Source: Fennellomyces sp. T-0311
Taxonomy: Eukaryota > Mucoromycota > Mucoromycetes > Mucorales > Lichtheimiaceae
NCBI GenBank assembly: GCA_025266875.1
Contig: JALLLT010000036.1
Location: 248,001-312,000, forward strand
DNA length: 64,000 nt
Reading direction: 5' to 3'
A program made the position numbers and the translations under genes. Position 1 is the stretch's first letter; every line of letters starts with the position of its first letter. The notes beneath the pieces were generated by a model, which saw only the letters and a program-made list of their open reading frames with translations, had not been told where the DNA came from and searched no databases. This document shows positions 47,947 through 59,609 of the stretch, piece by piece.

Positions 47947-49397
47947 ATGCCGATGGATCCAAAGGATTTCGAGGCAAGTAATCAAAACACTAAGAACTTT
48001 GTTGGAATCTCGCAGGACCACCAACCGCAAATTTGCGTATTGTCAAACTTATACCAAGCAACAATCCTGCATGCCAACAACAGAGGAAAAAAAACTATCA
48101 ATGAAAGGAACACCGTGCATTAACACGTTTATAACATTATAGATTGCCTCACCTCCTAGCGATGGCATTTCTGATCTCGAATTTTCTTCACAAGCTGATT
48201 TACTGGCGATTTCCTCATGGGACAATCAGGTAATAATGAACTATCCTTCTTCACCCCGCAAAAAAAAAAGATTGCATGCTCACGATTGGAAAGACGCGAA
48301 TATACGAGGTGCAACCTAGCGGAAACACAGTGCCAAAGGCAGCATTCTCGCATGAAGCCCCTGTGCTTGCGGTGACGTGGAGTAAAGTAAGTTAAAAGCG
48401 ATGTAGTGTGTCCCAGAACAGCACAATAACGGTCATGCTTGGCAGGATGGCAGCAAGGTGGTTTCGGGTGGCGCAGATAAAGCAGCACGCATGTACGACC
48501 TCAACTCTGGACAGTCAACGCAGGTCGCGCAGCACGACGAGTCAATCAAATGCGTGAAATTCCTGGATCAGCCACAACAGATCCTTGTCACCGGAAGCTG
48601 GGATAAAACGATCAAGTACTGGGATTTGCGTTCGCCACAACCTATTGGCACTGTGCAACTGCCGGAACGATGCTACAGCCTGGATTCGTCAGGTCCTTTA
48701 ATGGTCGTCGGCACCGCAGAGAAACACGTTTGCATTTTCGACCTGAACAATCCCACGGTTATTTTCAAGGTACCGTTACAACCCGCACACTCATGCTTGC
48801 ACGAGTCTCACCCATTCGATTATTAGCAAGCCACGTCGCCCCTGAAATGGCAAACCCGTGTCGTCTCCTGCTTCCCAGATAATAAGGGTTACGCTATTGG
48901 CTCGATCGAGGGCCGAGTCGGTATTCAATATGTGGACGATAAGGAACAATCGTAAGTTGGGGATTACCCGTGTTGAATACCAGAGTGCTGATTTGGATTA
49001 CAGCAAAAACTTCTCCTTCAAGTGCCATCGAGACGAGTCTAAAAACGTATTCTCGGTCAACGACATCAGCTTCCACCCTATCTTCGGTACCTTCTCGACA
49101 GCCGGCTCTGATGGCACGGTGAGCTTCTGGGATAAGGACTCTAAGCAGCGCTTAAAGCCTTTCAGCAACGTAAACGGCACAATCCCTTGCACCACTTTCA
49201 ACCGCAATGGCACTATTTTTGCATATGCTGTTAGTTACGACTGGTCAAAGGTAAAGAATAGCTGGATCGGTAGGATATTGTTTGTTAATGGGAAATGGTA
49301 GGGTTACAAATTCGCTGCACCAACAAATCCAAACAAGGTTTTCTTGCATGCGGTACGCGAAGAGGATGTCAAGCCAAGAGGTACCAAGAAACGATAA
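47947..49397 (+). CDS. Rae1/Gle2 WD40 protein, copy 2 (paralog)
   Basis: Seven exons (47947-47973, 48143-48229, 48294-48386, 48446-48769, 48827-48951, 49004-49250, 49302-49397) give 332 residues. Exons 1-4 and 7 have the same lengths as copy 1 (27, 87, 93, 324, 96) and every intron falls at the same place and phase, so the two genes are duplicates. The diagnostic blocks are kept: [71 protein letters not shown]. Many positions differ (roughly a third by eye) and no stop or frameshift is present, so it seems functional. The first intron starts with GC (47974) and is longer (169 nt). It may share the Nup98 GLEBS partner or have a mitotic or stage-specific role. Confidence 0.9.
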
Positions 49398-51499
49398 GCA
49401 CTTTTCTTCTTCATGATATTCTTCCAATAAATCATTTACCCTGAACCATCTTTATGAGAATTCAATCCAGCATTTTCTCGAAAAAGCATGTTGCAGCACT
49501 TTGATTTGCAAAGAGCGAGTCTGTTTTTAGGTCACGGCCATCCATGCCTTCTGATCCTTGGCTGGTAGGTGGAGCATTCGCATTTACAGTGTCACCAGTG
49601 TGGTCAATCACTACATGTATACACATAAAGGAGATCGATCAAGCATCTATTCTGGCACATTCCAGCGGATGAACACTCTAGAAGAGTATTGATAGCAAAG
49701 ATCCAAACGCTATTACCGTACACCGGTTTCAAACAAGCTGAATTATGTTCTAAAGGACATCTACCTATCACAGAGTACACATAATCTTTATCGTCCGCCG
49801 TCGATAAAACGCAAGATGAACTCGCAATCCGATACGCCCTCGACCAAGTATCTTTTATCCAAGGGACGGATATTGGAACCTCCAGTTACAGAAATAAAAG
49901 AGAGAGAGAGTTCCATCATAATAAAAAATCATACTATTATTCAGATTCTCAATGGATTCGATATTGGTTACCTATTCTACTGCTTTTAGCCCTCTCACCA
50001 CAATCTGTCTTGTTTGGATCGCCATCAATGACCGTGGTCAACCGAAAAATTGAATTCTCACCAAGGTCCGCTATACACCTGCATTTTCCCAAAATCTGGA
50101 ACCGCGGCTTTTCTGCGTTATCTCATGTTGCGCAACTATAGATATATGCTATTGAACTCCTGAGAAAAACTGACGACCCAGCTGCATGTTTTTCTTCGAC
50201 TTGAGCGCCGTATGTACACGTACGTACGACAGAGTAGAAGGATCGTAAGCAACAACATGCACGTTTGTTTCGCTATCATCTATAGGTGTTATGTATATAG
50301 GATTATTCACCCATCATTAATCCATATATCGAGATAGCGCCAAATGGTCCTAAATTGCTCACGTAAATTGTCATCTCATGTTTCTGCTGACAAGGCGCTT
50401 GCAATAATGCGTAACAATTTATACAATTCAGGCTACTTTACGTTACCTAACACTCGCAGCAGTAGCAAAAAGTAAATAGCCATTCGGTTCCGGCAATGCA
50501 TATAAGTACGTATCCAAATTAAGGCAATCCATGCGCAGATAGACACAATCGCTCCAGCAATATGCAACTGTTTTTTACTTTTGTTGCTCAAATACGTGGG
50601 ACATGACTGCAATTGCCTCTATCACATGCATATTTATGGGCGGTGCTTGTCACTTCTGGGTAACGCACAAACGACGATGGATTTTGTACTACATCCATTG
50701 ATGCTCAACCGTCTCCGTAGCAGCATTCGTTCTCTACTAAGGCTGAAACTTTGTGCGTATGATGTGAAACGAAGGGTAGTTCAAGTACCAAAGTAGACAA
50801 TGTACGTAATCATCAATTTGAAGCTATGCTACACTTGATATAAAATCTGCGCACCATTTTGTGGGGATTCCTGTAAAGTACACTGGCGTACAACTCACAA
50901 TGAAGCATATCACCAGACGAGTTCATGGCGTGCTTATGTTGCATCCCTACTGTTGGACATTATATGGTCATCGAGGAAGTGCTGCGTTAAGGGCAGGTAG
51001 AGTCTCACGTCGACCTTCAACACACGACACAGAGACGAAAGACCGCCATTTTCATCTGATCGCCAGTGCCATAAGGTCAGCAACAACCGAGAACGGAACG
51101 ATTCAGGCCAGTCATTGTGGAAGAATCATGTCCATATCGGAGTAAGAAGAGCATTGTAGCAGCTCATGAAAAAGCTAAAAAAAAAGAGCGGTGGGGAACG
51201 TTTCCTTGGGCTTTCCTTTTTGACGAAGCAGTGAGTAAGCTGTGTAGGAGCAAGTTGATTGTTGTGAATAAAACTTAGTAAAGTGAAATGACGTTGGCTT
51301 TCCAGGATGCCTTTTGTGGTGGGGTAAAAGCGAAAGCGTAATGACATTTGTGCCGCTTTTGGAAAGGGCGGCAGGTGACACGAGGATGTCATCCAGAAAA
51401 CTATCGTTTTGGGCAAGAGCCACAAACGGCTATTTAAAAGGACCGCCGCGCCTCCAGTCAAAAATTAATTCTTCTTTCCACTCCTCCGTATACACAAAC
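49398..51499. other. gene-poor 2.1 kb
   Basis: No gene recognised between the second Rae1 gene and the SCP2 gene. Frames of up to 162 codons around 51175-51800 overlap the SCP2 exons or its promoter and are shadows. A pyrimidine-rich leader precedes ATG 51500. Confidence 0.55.
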
Positions 51500-52022
51500 A
51501 TGTCTGATATCGTCGTTCCTGGTTTCAAGGGCTCCGAGCTCATTGCCGAATTGAGCAAGGCCTTCGAGGGTTTCTCCGATGAGGAGCGCGCCAAGTTGAT
51601 GAAGCAGGTAAAAAGCGATACGCACACTGAGTACTCGTTTTGTGCGTTGACACCAACGAAATTCTTCAGGTCAACGGTGTCTTCCAGTTCGTCATCAAGA
51701 ACAAGGACGGCAAGGAGGAGATCTTCACTGTGGATGCCAAGAAGGAAGGCAAGGTCTTCCGTGGCAAGGGCCCCATTAAGGCTGACGCTATCTTGTCCTT
51801 GAAGGATGAAGACTTTGTTGCATTGGCTTCTGGCAAGCTCAACGGTAAGAACTGGGAAATGGAAAAACAGAAGTGGAAAGGTTTTTTCTAATATCGTGGT
51901 GTGAACTTTTTTCAGGTCAAAAGGCTTACATGAGCGGCAAGCTCAAGGTCAAGGGTCAAATCATGCTCGCCATGAAGCTCCAAAATGTCTTCAATGCCGT
52001 CAACCCTACCGCCAAGTTGTAA
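51500..52022 (+). CDS. SCP2 sterol-carrier protein, peroxisomal
   Basis: Three exons (51500-51607, 51670-51844, 51916-52022) give 129 residues, the size of a single SCP2 domain. Blocks: [61 protein letters not shown], then LAMKLQNVFN. The C-terminus is AKL, a recognised variant of the PTS1 signal, so it should enter peroxisomes. SCP2 domains bind fatty acyl-CoAs and sterols and help supply beta-oxidation. Codon use is strongly biased (mostly C-ending preferred codons), unlike most neighbours, which suggests high expression. Stand-alone SCP2 proteins of this kind occur in other fungi. Confidence 0.94.
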
Positions 52023-55000
52023 ATTTTACCTTTTATACTCGCCATTACCACCGCCGTTTCGTAGTTGCTTTCTGTACTCTTTTCGCTTCATTAGAAAATA
52101 AATATTTTGTCTAAAGTACCATCTGGACGCGCAGTGTATGACGTTCGTTTCCTGTTGGAGCGCCTCACGTGCATACCGGTTAGCTATTATTTGTGCCGAA
52201 GTCTCACCTTGATTGACTCGATCTCCCCCACACACATTCCCTTAGTGTAACTGTAACGGCGTGCTCGGTCTTCACATGATTATTGTAGCGATACCCTGTC
52301 GGTGTATGTATTTTGACTCAAGACTTCTTTCATATGAAAGAATCTAAACTTTGTCATCCAGCCCCTTCATGAGAAAAAAGAAACGGGCCGGCGTCAACAG
52401 CCACACTCGAAGACTCGCCTTATATCAGATCCAGAAGCCTGTGCTCATTGTTGGACTGGAACTCAAAAAATGTGGGGTACCATGCGTAACACTTATGTTC
52501 AAACGGAAGAAATCGTCCTGCTCCATTGCCTTTGGCTGCACCGATGTTGCACAGAGTGTAACCCCCACAAACTTTTGCGAGTTCGACACCCCAGTCCATC
52601 CAGTAGCTTCCGAATTCCCCTGGATGCTGTATCTCTGTAGGGTTTGGTGCAATCCAGGAAAATAGATACGTATCCGGATGGCTCCGGTGTCGTTAGATAG
52701 GGGAAGGCGCGCTTTAGTGACTAATCCATCGACAGACTTCCTTGTGGGCGTCTGTTGGATTTGTTTATCAGTACGTATGCGAAAAAGGGCAGCCCTGATG
52801 GGGTTTTTTATGACTCACTAGTAGCCTGTGAAATTGCTACTGTCAATAAGGATGATCCATCAGTTTCCCAAGACAAAAAAAAGGCATCTGGCTATTCGTT
52901 GCTGCTCGATGGCGTCCATGCAGCAATCCAGTTCACACAGGTACTCCCTAAATGCAGGAATTGGCGTAGATCCATTCTCAAAACTGTAATGTGGCACCTG
53001 TGGATGAGACGCATGCTTCAACACTAAGGTTCAGAACTACAAAATAGATGGATCAGGGTAGCATTATACTGTACTACAGACAAACAGCTCGAGTGAGGAC
53101 ACCTGTAGATCTTCACAGAGCGTTGGTAGCTATGCTGGATGACTTGCTCGGTCCGAGACACACTAAAAACCGTTAGGCTACTTTTTCTGTGTGGATGAAC
53201 AGCACCAACTTTAATTAAACCCTTTCCCGCGACAAACGACCGAAGCGCTTTTATCTGTATCCACACGTCTAAAGTGAAATCGTGTACGTATACGTACAAC
53301 TCTTGTCTTTCTTTGATAATAAGCCAATCAAGCAAACGTTCATGATAGAGGCAGCTTGATGTATGAAACGACGCAGATGAGAGTTTGGACTTTTTTTAAT
53401 CAACTATATTACGTACAAAGAACGCATCGATCAACTTTGCGACTTGTTCGTAACATGTCCATTTTACGCATTCATCCTGATTGAATACACAAAATGTACC
53501 TTCTCAAGCTATCTGTGTTCCTCCATCTCAAACCTTTCATCGGCAACACCTAGACCTTACACGGCGCAGAACCTAAAGGTGAATTCTGCAATACTACATT
53601 TCAACAACATTACCAATATATAACTTCAGGGCGTATATAGAATGCAGCAACCAATGTAGCAACATAGGATATTGTTTTCTTATCCCACTGCACGCACAAT
53701 CCGATGAAGCTGGTTGAGTATAAGCGGTTGTTGCTTCGAACGGAAAAGACGTGGCAATGTCGAGCGAAGCAAAGACTTTTTGCTGCTTTTTCTGCGGCTT
53801 ATAGTTCATCAATACATGCTTGCCTTTGAAGTTGTTTTGTGTGTCTGCCAGGCACCAGCAGACTCGGATTAATTTTGAAAGGGAAAAGGTAGTCATTCAC
53901 CAGGACGATCCTTTGCTGCCATGCGAAAAGTAAATGTAAATCACTCGCTACCACCATTGTCTTTGATTCTTTCTACATTGTAGCCTAATACTGCTCCTTC
54001 TGCCTGTCTTTCCAGGGCTTTCTATTTGTGGCGATTATCTTCCACTGTGTTTCTCAGTCTGTCCGCTTCAAGTCACCCCAAGTCTACCACTGGCAATATT
54101 CTAGACTGACACGCTTCAAGCTGCGGGTTGTGCGAGCTCTGCCATGTGTCTTCCCCGGAGTGGCCCTCTTCTTTCGAGTTGAACAAATACGTTCCGGAAA
54201 GCTAAAGTGAGTGTGGTAAAGTAACAATTGTTCTCCTGCCGCAACTGCATTTTGTGCAGTGGGCAACGACTGCTCTTCATGCGCAACTCCACTCGACTCT
54301 ATACCCTCCAACAGAACCAGCGATGCCGAACCCAACGCGGGGCGCTATGAGCTGACAGGTAGATAACCAACCTTCCTGTTTCTGGCGTTCCTCATTCAAA
54401 TGCGCAGAGAATACGGTGCATATTGGTGCACTATCATCTCTTCGTGGCGATCTGTTGTCTTGGCAACTTTGAAACTGAACGCAATTCAGCCAGGGTCAGT
54501 GTACCTTGTTAATTGTATTCGCTACCAATAGCGACTTTTTATTGAAACCATAGTGATGTATATAGTGATATGCAAAGTTGGATTGACATTGCTTCTTGGT
54601 GCATTTGCGAGCTATGTAATCAGGAGCAACTAATGATCCCTGGTTAACCGTATATAATCTGGCTATCCAGTTCGTGCCGCTATTTCTTCTGATGCATTTA
54701 CTAAAAAAAAAAGCACCTTTTAGATGAGTTGCTTAACAACGTTAAAATTGCCAATGACAACCTTGAATAGAACGTTGTTGTCGCATCAGAGTACCTACAT
54801 GACTCTTGCCATATTGTACCGCATCACATAATTATCGAAATTGTTGGATGTCACCGTACTTCCGACTGATTGAGTGGTTTATGTCTCCAGTGTCGCCAAT
54901 ACTGATCGTCATGCACTTTTAATGACACTATAACTGATGATAGTTTTCTATGCAAGACACATACCGACACTGTCTTTAGTGTAACATGAAAATTTGATGG

Positions 55001-56728
55001 TGTGGCTGAATGTAGGACGTGCGATTTGCTATAGATCAGACCGAAAACTGCTCAAGCCTATCGTTGGAATAAAAATGTGCGCTTGGCCTATTTTGGTATT
55101 CGTATATTGAACAGTCGCGAGTAAAACGCAAGAAAATGGCGTCCTGATGGGAATATTACTTTTAACAATGTCCTATGCTTATATGTAAGACTGCGGGTAT
55201 ATAGTACTTATCTCGTATTGTAAACATAAGCTTCTACGGACATGAAGAACTTACTGTTTTTTTTTTTTTTTTTAGTATCGCGCTATTGTCACCGAATATG
55301 AAATTCAGTATCGAGGCCTTTCATCTTCGTGGAAGTAAAAAGTCAATTAAAGGAATAGTAGCCCTTTTAGGCTTACTGATCGCTCACTAAAACAAACTAA
55401 ATTCTGACATTACATAGGTAAGTCTGCCCTACACAAATCATATAGTACGTATATATATTGGACTGACACTTTTAATCCAATGATATGATAGGGGTAGGAA
55501 GAAATAGTTATATGTACAAAAACAACATAAGACGAGGTAGAATATTAATTCGGCTATATTAGCCGTATTACCATTTAAGTTATGTTTTACGAAATGAGCG
55601 GGTAGCAATGGCTTCGATCACTGATGACTCCAAAAATATTTTGGCTAATAAATCCTGTATACGTTAAAGTAATTTCTCTAAAAACCGTTCTATTCTTGTA
55701 TCTCGGATAGTAGGCGAATTTGGTCAGTCAGGCATTTAGATGACCCTGTGGAACTTGTGACTAAGCATGCCCAATGCATTTAAGCGCTATGTAAACGGGA
55801 TCATTTGCTATATTGAATGGTAAGGCCGTCTCCCGCTCTTTTGTGTCCAGGTACACACACACGTTTTTGCTGTGGCGTTTTCAGCAACATGATTAAAAAT
55901 AGATGACTTTTTTAACTTTGTGGTTGCAAAGCAAGTAACCGTCTTTGTCGACCGATGAGTTGAAATAAAGTGGCCTCTTTCAAAGTGCGACATTAAAAGA
56001 CCCAGAGATATCCATACAACGCATGTCAAAGAAAAGTCGGAAAGAAAAGAGTGTTACTATCGAAGAGTGAGCACCGACGTACTTGACGTGTGTGACACGA
56101 GGAAATGGGTGCTTCGTGGAATGCTAAATGTGGAAGTGCAGAAAAAAAATGACGTGCGTCACAAGGCACTAATTTAGCTATGCGAAAAAAGCACAAAGGT
56201 AGATGAACAGAAAGTTTCTCGCTCCACTTTAACGAACACCCATGTGCTTCATTGTGAAAAAATGAAATCCAGAAACCAGGGGTGTTCCCTAATATCCGAA
56301 ACATGCCACGGTTTTTTTGTGTGTGGGTGCTGCATGAACAGAAAAAGAGGTATCCAACGTATACAAGGTGTCACAACTGGGATCGACAATTTTACGTTAA
56401 CGAATTGGTCTGGACTCCCGCACTATTCAGACGAGACGATCCCTTTAAAAGACCATAGCCGATAAAAAGTATGGCTACACCTAAACCAAACAAGGTCATA
56501 GAGATCTTCCTTTGTTTCTTACCGTGTAATTAGACAAGTCTGTATAAAAATTTTTTTGGGCTAGATCCTCTTCGTTACAATTGTTTGGGCCAAGAAGATG
56601 GATATCGCCGATTGAATGATCTATAATTATAGTTGGAAAATTGACACAAGATTTCAAGGCAACAAAATCGCAGAAAAACAGAACACGCTTGTCTCTCTCT
56701 TTTTTCCATCACTTTACCACATACAGCA
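52023..56728. other. gene-poor 4.7 kb
   Basis: AT-rich sequence with scattered short frames. At 54028-54350 two plus-strand pieces can be joined across a possible intron (donor GTGAGT at 54207, acceptor TTTTGTGCAG) into about 90 basic residues; support is weak. An 18-base T run is at 55257-55274. I recognise no family, transposon ends or RNA gene. The stretch 54.4-56.7 kb looks empty. Confidence 0.45.
55257..55274. repeat. poly-T run
   Basis: A run of 18 T within the gene-poor stretch. Could be the A tail of an old retro-inserted minus-strand copy or simple slippage; no flanking duplication noticed. Confidence 0.7.
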
Positions 56729-57903
56729 ATGAAGTTACCATCCGCATCAGCATATTTATTATACGTTATTGTACTTTTACAAATATCGTCGATTGTTATT
56801 GGCGGTCTCTTAGATGGTGACGGCGGTGGACTTTTACCCGGAGGCGCCGAAGAAAGTGGTGACAGTGGTGGTGGAGGAGGTGACGCCGCATCTCCAACAC
56901 AAGAAGAACAACCATCAGATACCGGCGGTGCATCTCAACCTACCGAAAGTGCTGCAAATGAACCAACACAAAGTTCTGCTGGAGACCAGAGCAACAATAG
57001 CCAAGGCGCCCAACAACCGCAGGAATCATCGTCGGATAGCAACAATGGCGGCAATAACGGCGGCAACAACGGTGGCAATAGCGGCGGCAATAGCGGCGGA
57101 TCTTCCACACCAACAGACAGCGGTAACAGCGGTGGAAGCAGTAGTGGCGGCAGTAGTAGCGGCAACAGCGGTGGCGACACGAGCAATTCTGGCGGAAGCA
57201 GTAACAATGGTGGCAATGGCGGGAACAATGGCGGAAATAGCAGCGGTGGTGACGGCTCCTCATCAGGGGACGGCTCCTCATCCAACTCTGATGGTTCTTC
57301 TTCCAATAACTCCCAAAACAGCGGCAGCAATGCAGGTGGAGGCGGTTCAGATAATACTGCCACGATTGCCGGTTCCGTCGTGGGTGGCGTCGGTAAGTTG
57401 CCCTGGCAAGAAAAAAAAGTATATATAGAACTTTGCAATCTCTTATGCGTAACGTTATAGTGGGTATTGCGTTAATTGGCGGAATAATTATGTGGTTAAG
57501 TCGACGCGGTGGATGCACAAAACGAACGGGTCGCAACCGAGAAGGGTTCCAGCAGCACCATCAACCAGATGACTTTATGGATATGTCTGAAGCATCGTAT
57601 GCATCGACGCCCGTTGCAGCTTCCCAACTACATCAGCAACAAGCACGCCCATTTATCCCTCCCACAACACCCAATGCGGGCTACGCCGATCTCAATGCGG
57701 TGGTAACCTACAGCGACAGCGGTTCCCCATATACCTACTCTGATCACCCCCAGCAACAGCAGAGCGATCCATATTACATGTATAACCAACAGCAAGACCC
57801 ATCCTTCATGGCTGCACCCGCGGTCATGGGCGCCGCCCCAGGCCCTGTTGGCATGGACATGAAGCCAGACGAAGTCGTTCAGCATAAACCCAATGTAGCA
57901 TAG
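56729..57903 (+). CDS. Ser/Gly/Asn-rich single-pass surface protein
   Basis: Two exons (56729-57392, 57461-57903) give 368 residues. A signal peptide (1-25) leads to an extracellular region of about 190 residues made of Gly, Ser and Asn repeats (GGNNGGN, SGGSSSGGS units), rich in potential O-glycosylation sites. A single membrane helix follows across the splice junction (TIAGSVVGGVVGIALIGGI to MWL) with a basic stop-transfer RRGG, then a cytoplasmic tail of about 130 residues rich in Gln, Pro, Tyr and Ser. The layout is that of fungal wall sensors or mucin-like proteins such as Mid2/WSC, but there is no WSC Cys domain. Frames on the opposite strand rich in Pro and Leu are shadows of the GC-rich repeats. 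Role in cell-wall sensing is inference. Confidence 0.82.
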
Positions 57904-58059
57904 TTCCCTTTGTATAGAATAGGCCTACAATATACATATATTATTCATTCCAACAACCTTTGAGAACCGAAGCTCGGCGAGTCTCCGAACTAAAAGAATT
58001 AAACTACCTACAATGGAAAAAGTACCCTCTCTTTTCGCACGATACAGTAGCACGTCGAA

Positions 58060-59609
58060 ATGCACTTGAATCCTGCCTCGACTGAATCGTACTGGCTGAG
58101 GAATGCGCCATTCCAACAGCCTTCCAAAGATCCATTGCCAGCAAAGGCAGACATTGTCATCATTGGAGGTAATCACGAAGTACAACATGGATACACTTTT
58201 CCACTGGAACGCTGACAATGCGTCAAAAGCTGGTCTTACTGGCATGTCAACTGCATATTGGCTGACACAGATGCAACCCAACCTGAAAGTTGTTGTGGCT
58301 GATGCGCGGGGTATTGCCAGCGGTGCCACAGGGCGCAACGGTAACCAACTGTTGCATATAGGCTACGTGGCATATGTCTGACAACAAGATTGTAGGTGGA
58401 ATCCTGTCACCAGGTCTCAATGACGACTTTGAAACGACGGTAGCTGCTTATGGTGAAGCATCAGCACAGCGACTGGTCGAGTTCGACTATCGCAACGTTG
58501 ATATGCTGAATCAGTTTCTCAAAGAGCATGCGGATCACGATAAAGGGTTTTTCGATCCAGAGCTCACATGGACCAAAGGTACCATTGTGGCATGGTCAAC
58601 CGCACAGGAGGCAGAGGAAGCGCGGCCAGCCGCCGAGAGTCTTTGTAAAAAGGTGTCTGATATGCGCATCATGAGTCCAGAAGAGTTGCAGCAGATCCCA
58701 GGATTCGAATCTTTTCATTACGGTGGACTTCATGTCAAAACCACCGCTGTTGCGTGGGCAGCCAAGATTGTATTTTGCCTTGCTCGTTATGTTATGGAGA
58801 AAGGAGTTCATATCGCAACATATACCCGTGTTGAACAGGTTGTACATGAGTCCGGTGTCAACAAAATATACACAAACCGCGGTATCATTGAAGCGCCACA
58901 GGTGGCGTATTGCACCAATGCATGGACGGCGCGGCTATTGAAGCCTATGCGCGATGTGATCGTGCCTGTTCGCAACCAAGTGGTAAGCGTTCGTGCATCG
59001 CCCGGCGCACCTCGTCTGGAATATGTGATGAGCGCGGATCGAGGATACCAGTATATGTCGTGTCGTCCCAACGGTGATATTATTATGGGAGGCATGCGCA
59101 ATATTGCACCTGGCAAGCAGGAACATGAGGATGACGATTCAACATTGAACACGGCAGTGTCTCGCGCTCTAGTACGTTTTATGAGTGACGTGATGCATGT
59201 TTTGCCTGTTGAACAGGAATGGGCAGGCGGTAAGTTGAATTCGATGCATACCAGATAGAAAGTGGTTTGAACTTTCTCCAATAGTAATGGGATTCTCGCG
59301 CGATCGCTTACCCATCTTGGGCAACGTGGAATACATCACTGGATCATCCAAAAACAAGGGTCAATTTATTGCAGCAGGTTTCACCGGTCATGGTACGTAT
59401 ACTTTTTTTTTACTAGGACATGAGGACGTCGTAGAAACTTATCACTGGGCGATAAACAAATAGGTATGCCCCGAACATTCTTGTGTGGTCGTGCAATTGC
59501 ACAGCTTCTGGCAAACCAAACGTTGGATAACTGGTTTCCACCGGAATTTCTAGTACAGCATCCAAGTCGACGATCGTGGTGGGATAGTGCGTCGAAGAGC
59601 AATTTATAA
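58060..59609 (+). CDS. FAD-dependent oxidoreductase, DAO family
   Basis: Five exons (58060-58168, 58230-58340, 58396-59229, 59285-59392, 59464-59609) give 435 residues. The first splice creates the FAD-binding GxGxxG (VIIGAGLTGMSTAYW). GIASGATGRNGGILSPG follows, the second conserved block of the D-amino-acid oxidase/sarcosine oxidase fold. Later blocks: YGGLHVKTTAVAWA, VAYCTNAWTARL, RGYQYMSCRPNGDIIMGG, and LPILGNVE and AAGFTGHGMPRTFLCG near the C-terminus, which closes the FAD site. Such proteins oxidise amines or amino acids with oxygen as acceptor; fungal relatives include gamma-glutamylputrescine-type and fructosyl-amine-type oxidases. The substrate cannot be told. No signal peptide and no clear PTS1 (ends SNL). 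Its start is 156 bases after the surface-protein stop. Confidence 0.9.

Noticed and set aside
51175..51802. Frames of 82-162 codons around the SCP2 promoter and exons
   Set aside because: They read the SCP2 gene in wrong frames or the opposite strand.
56935..57536. Pro/Leu-rich and Cys/Arg-rich minus frames of 167 and 198 codons
   Set aside because: They mirror the Gly/Ser/Asn repeats of the surface-protein gene on the plus strand.
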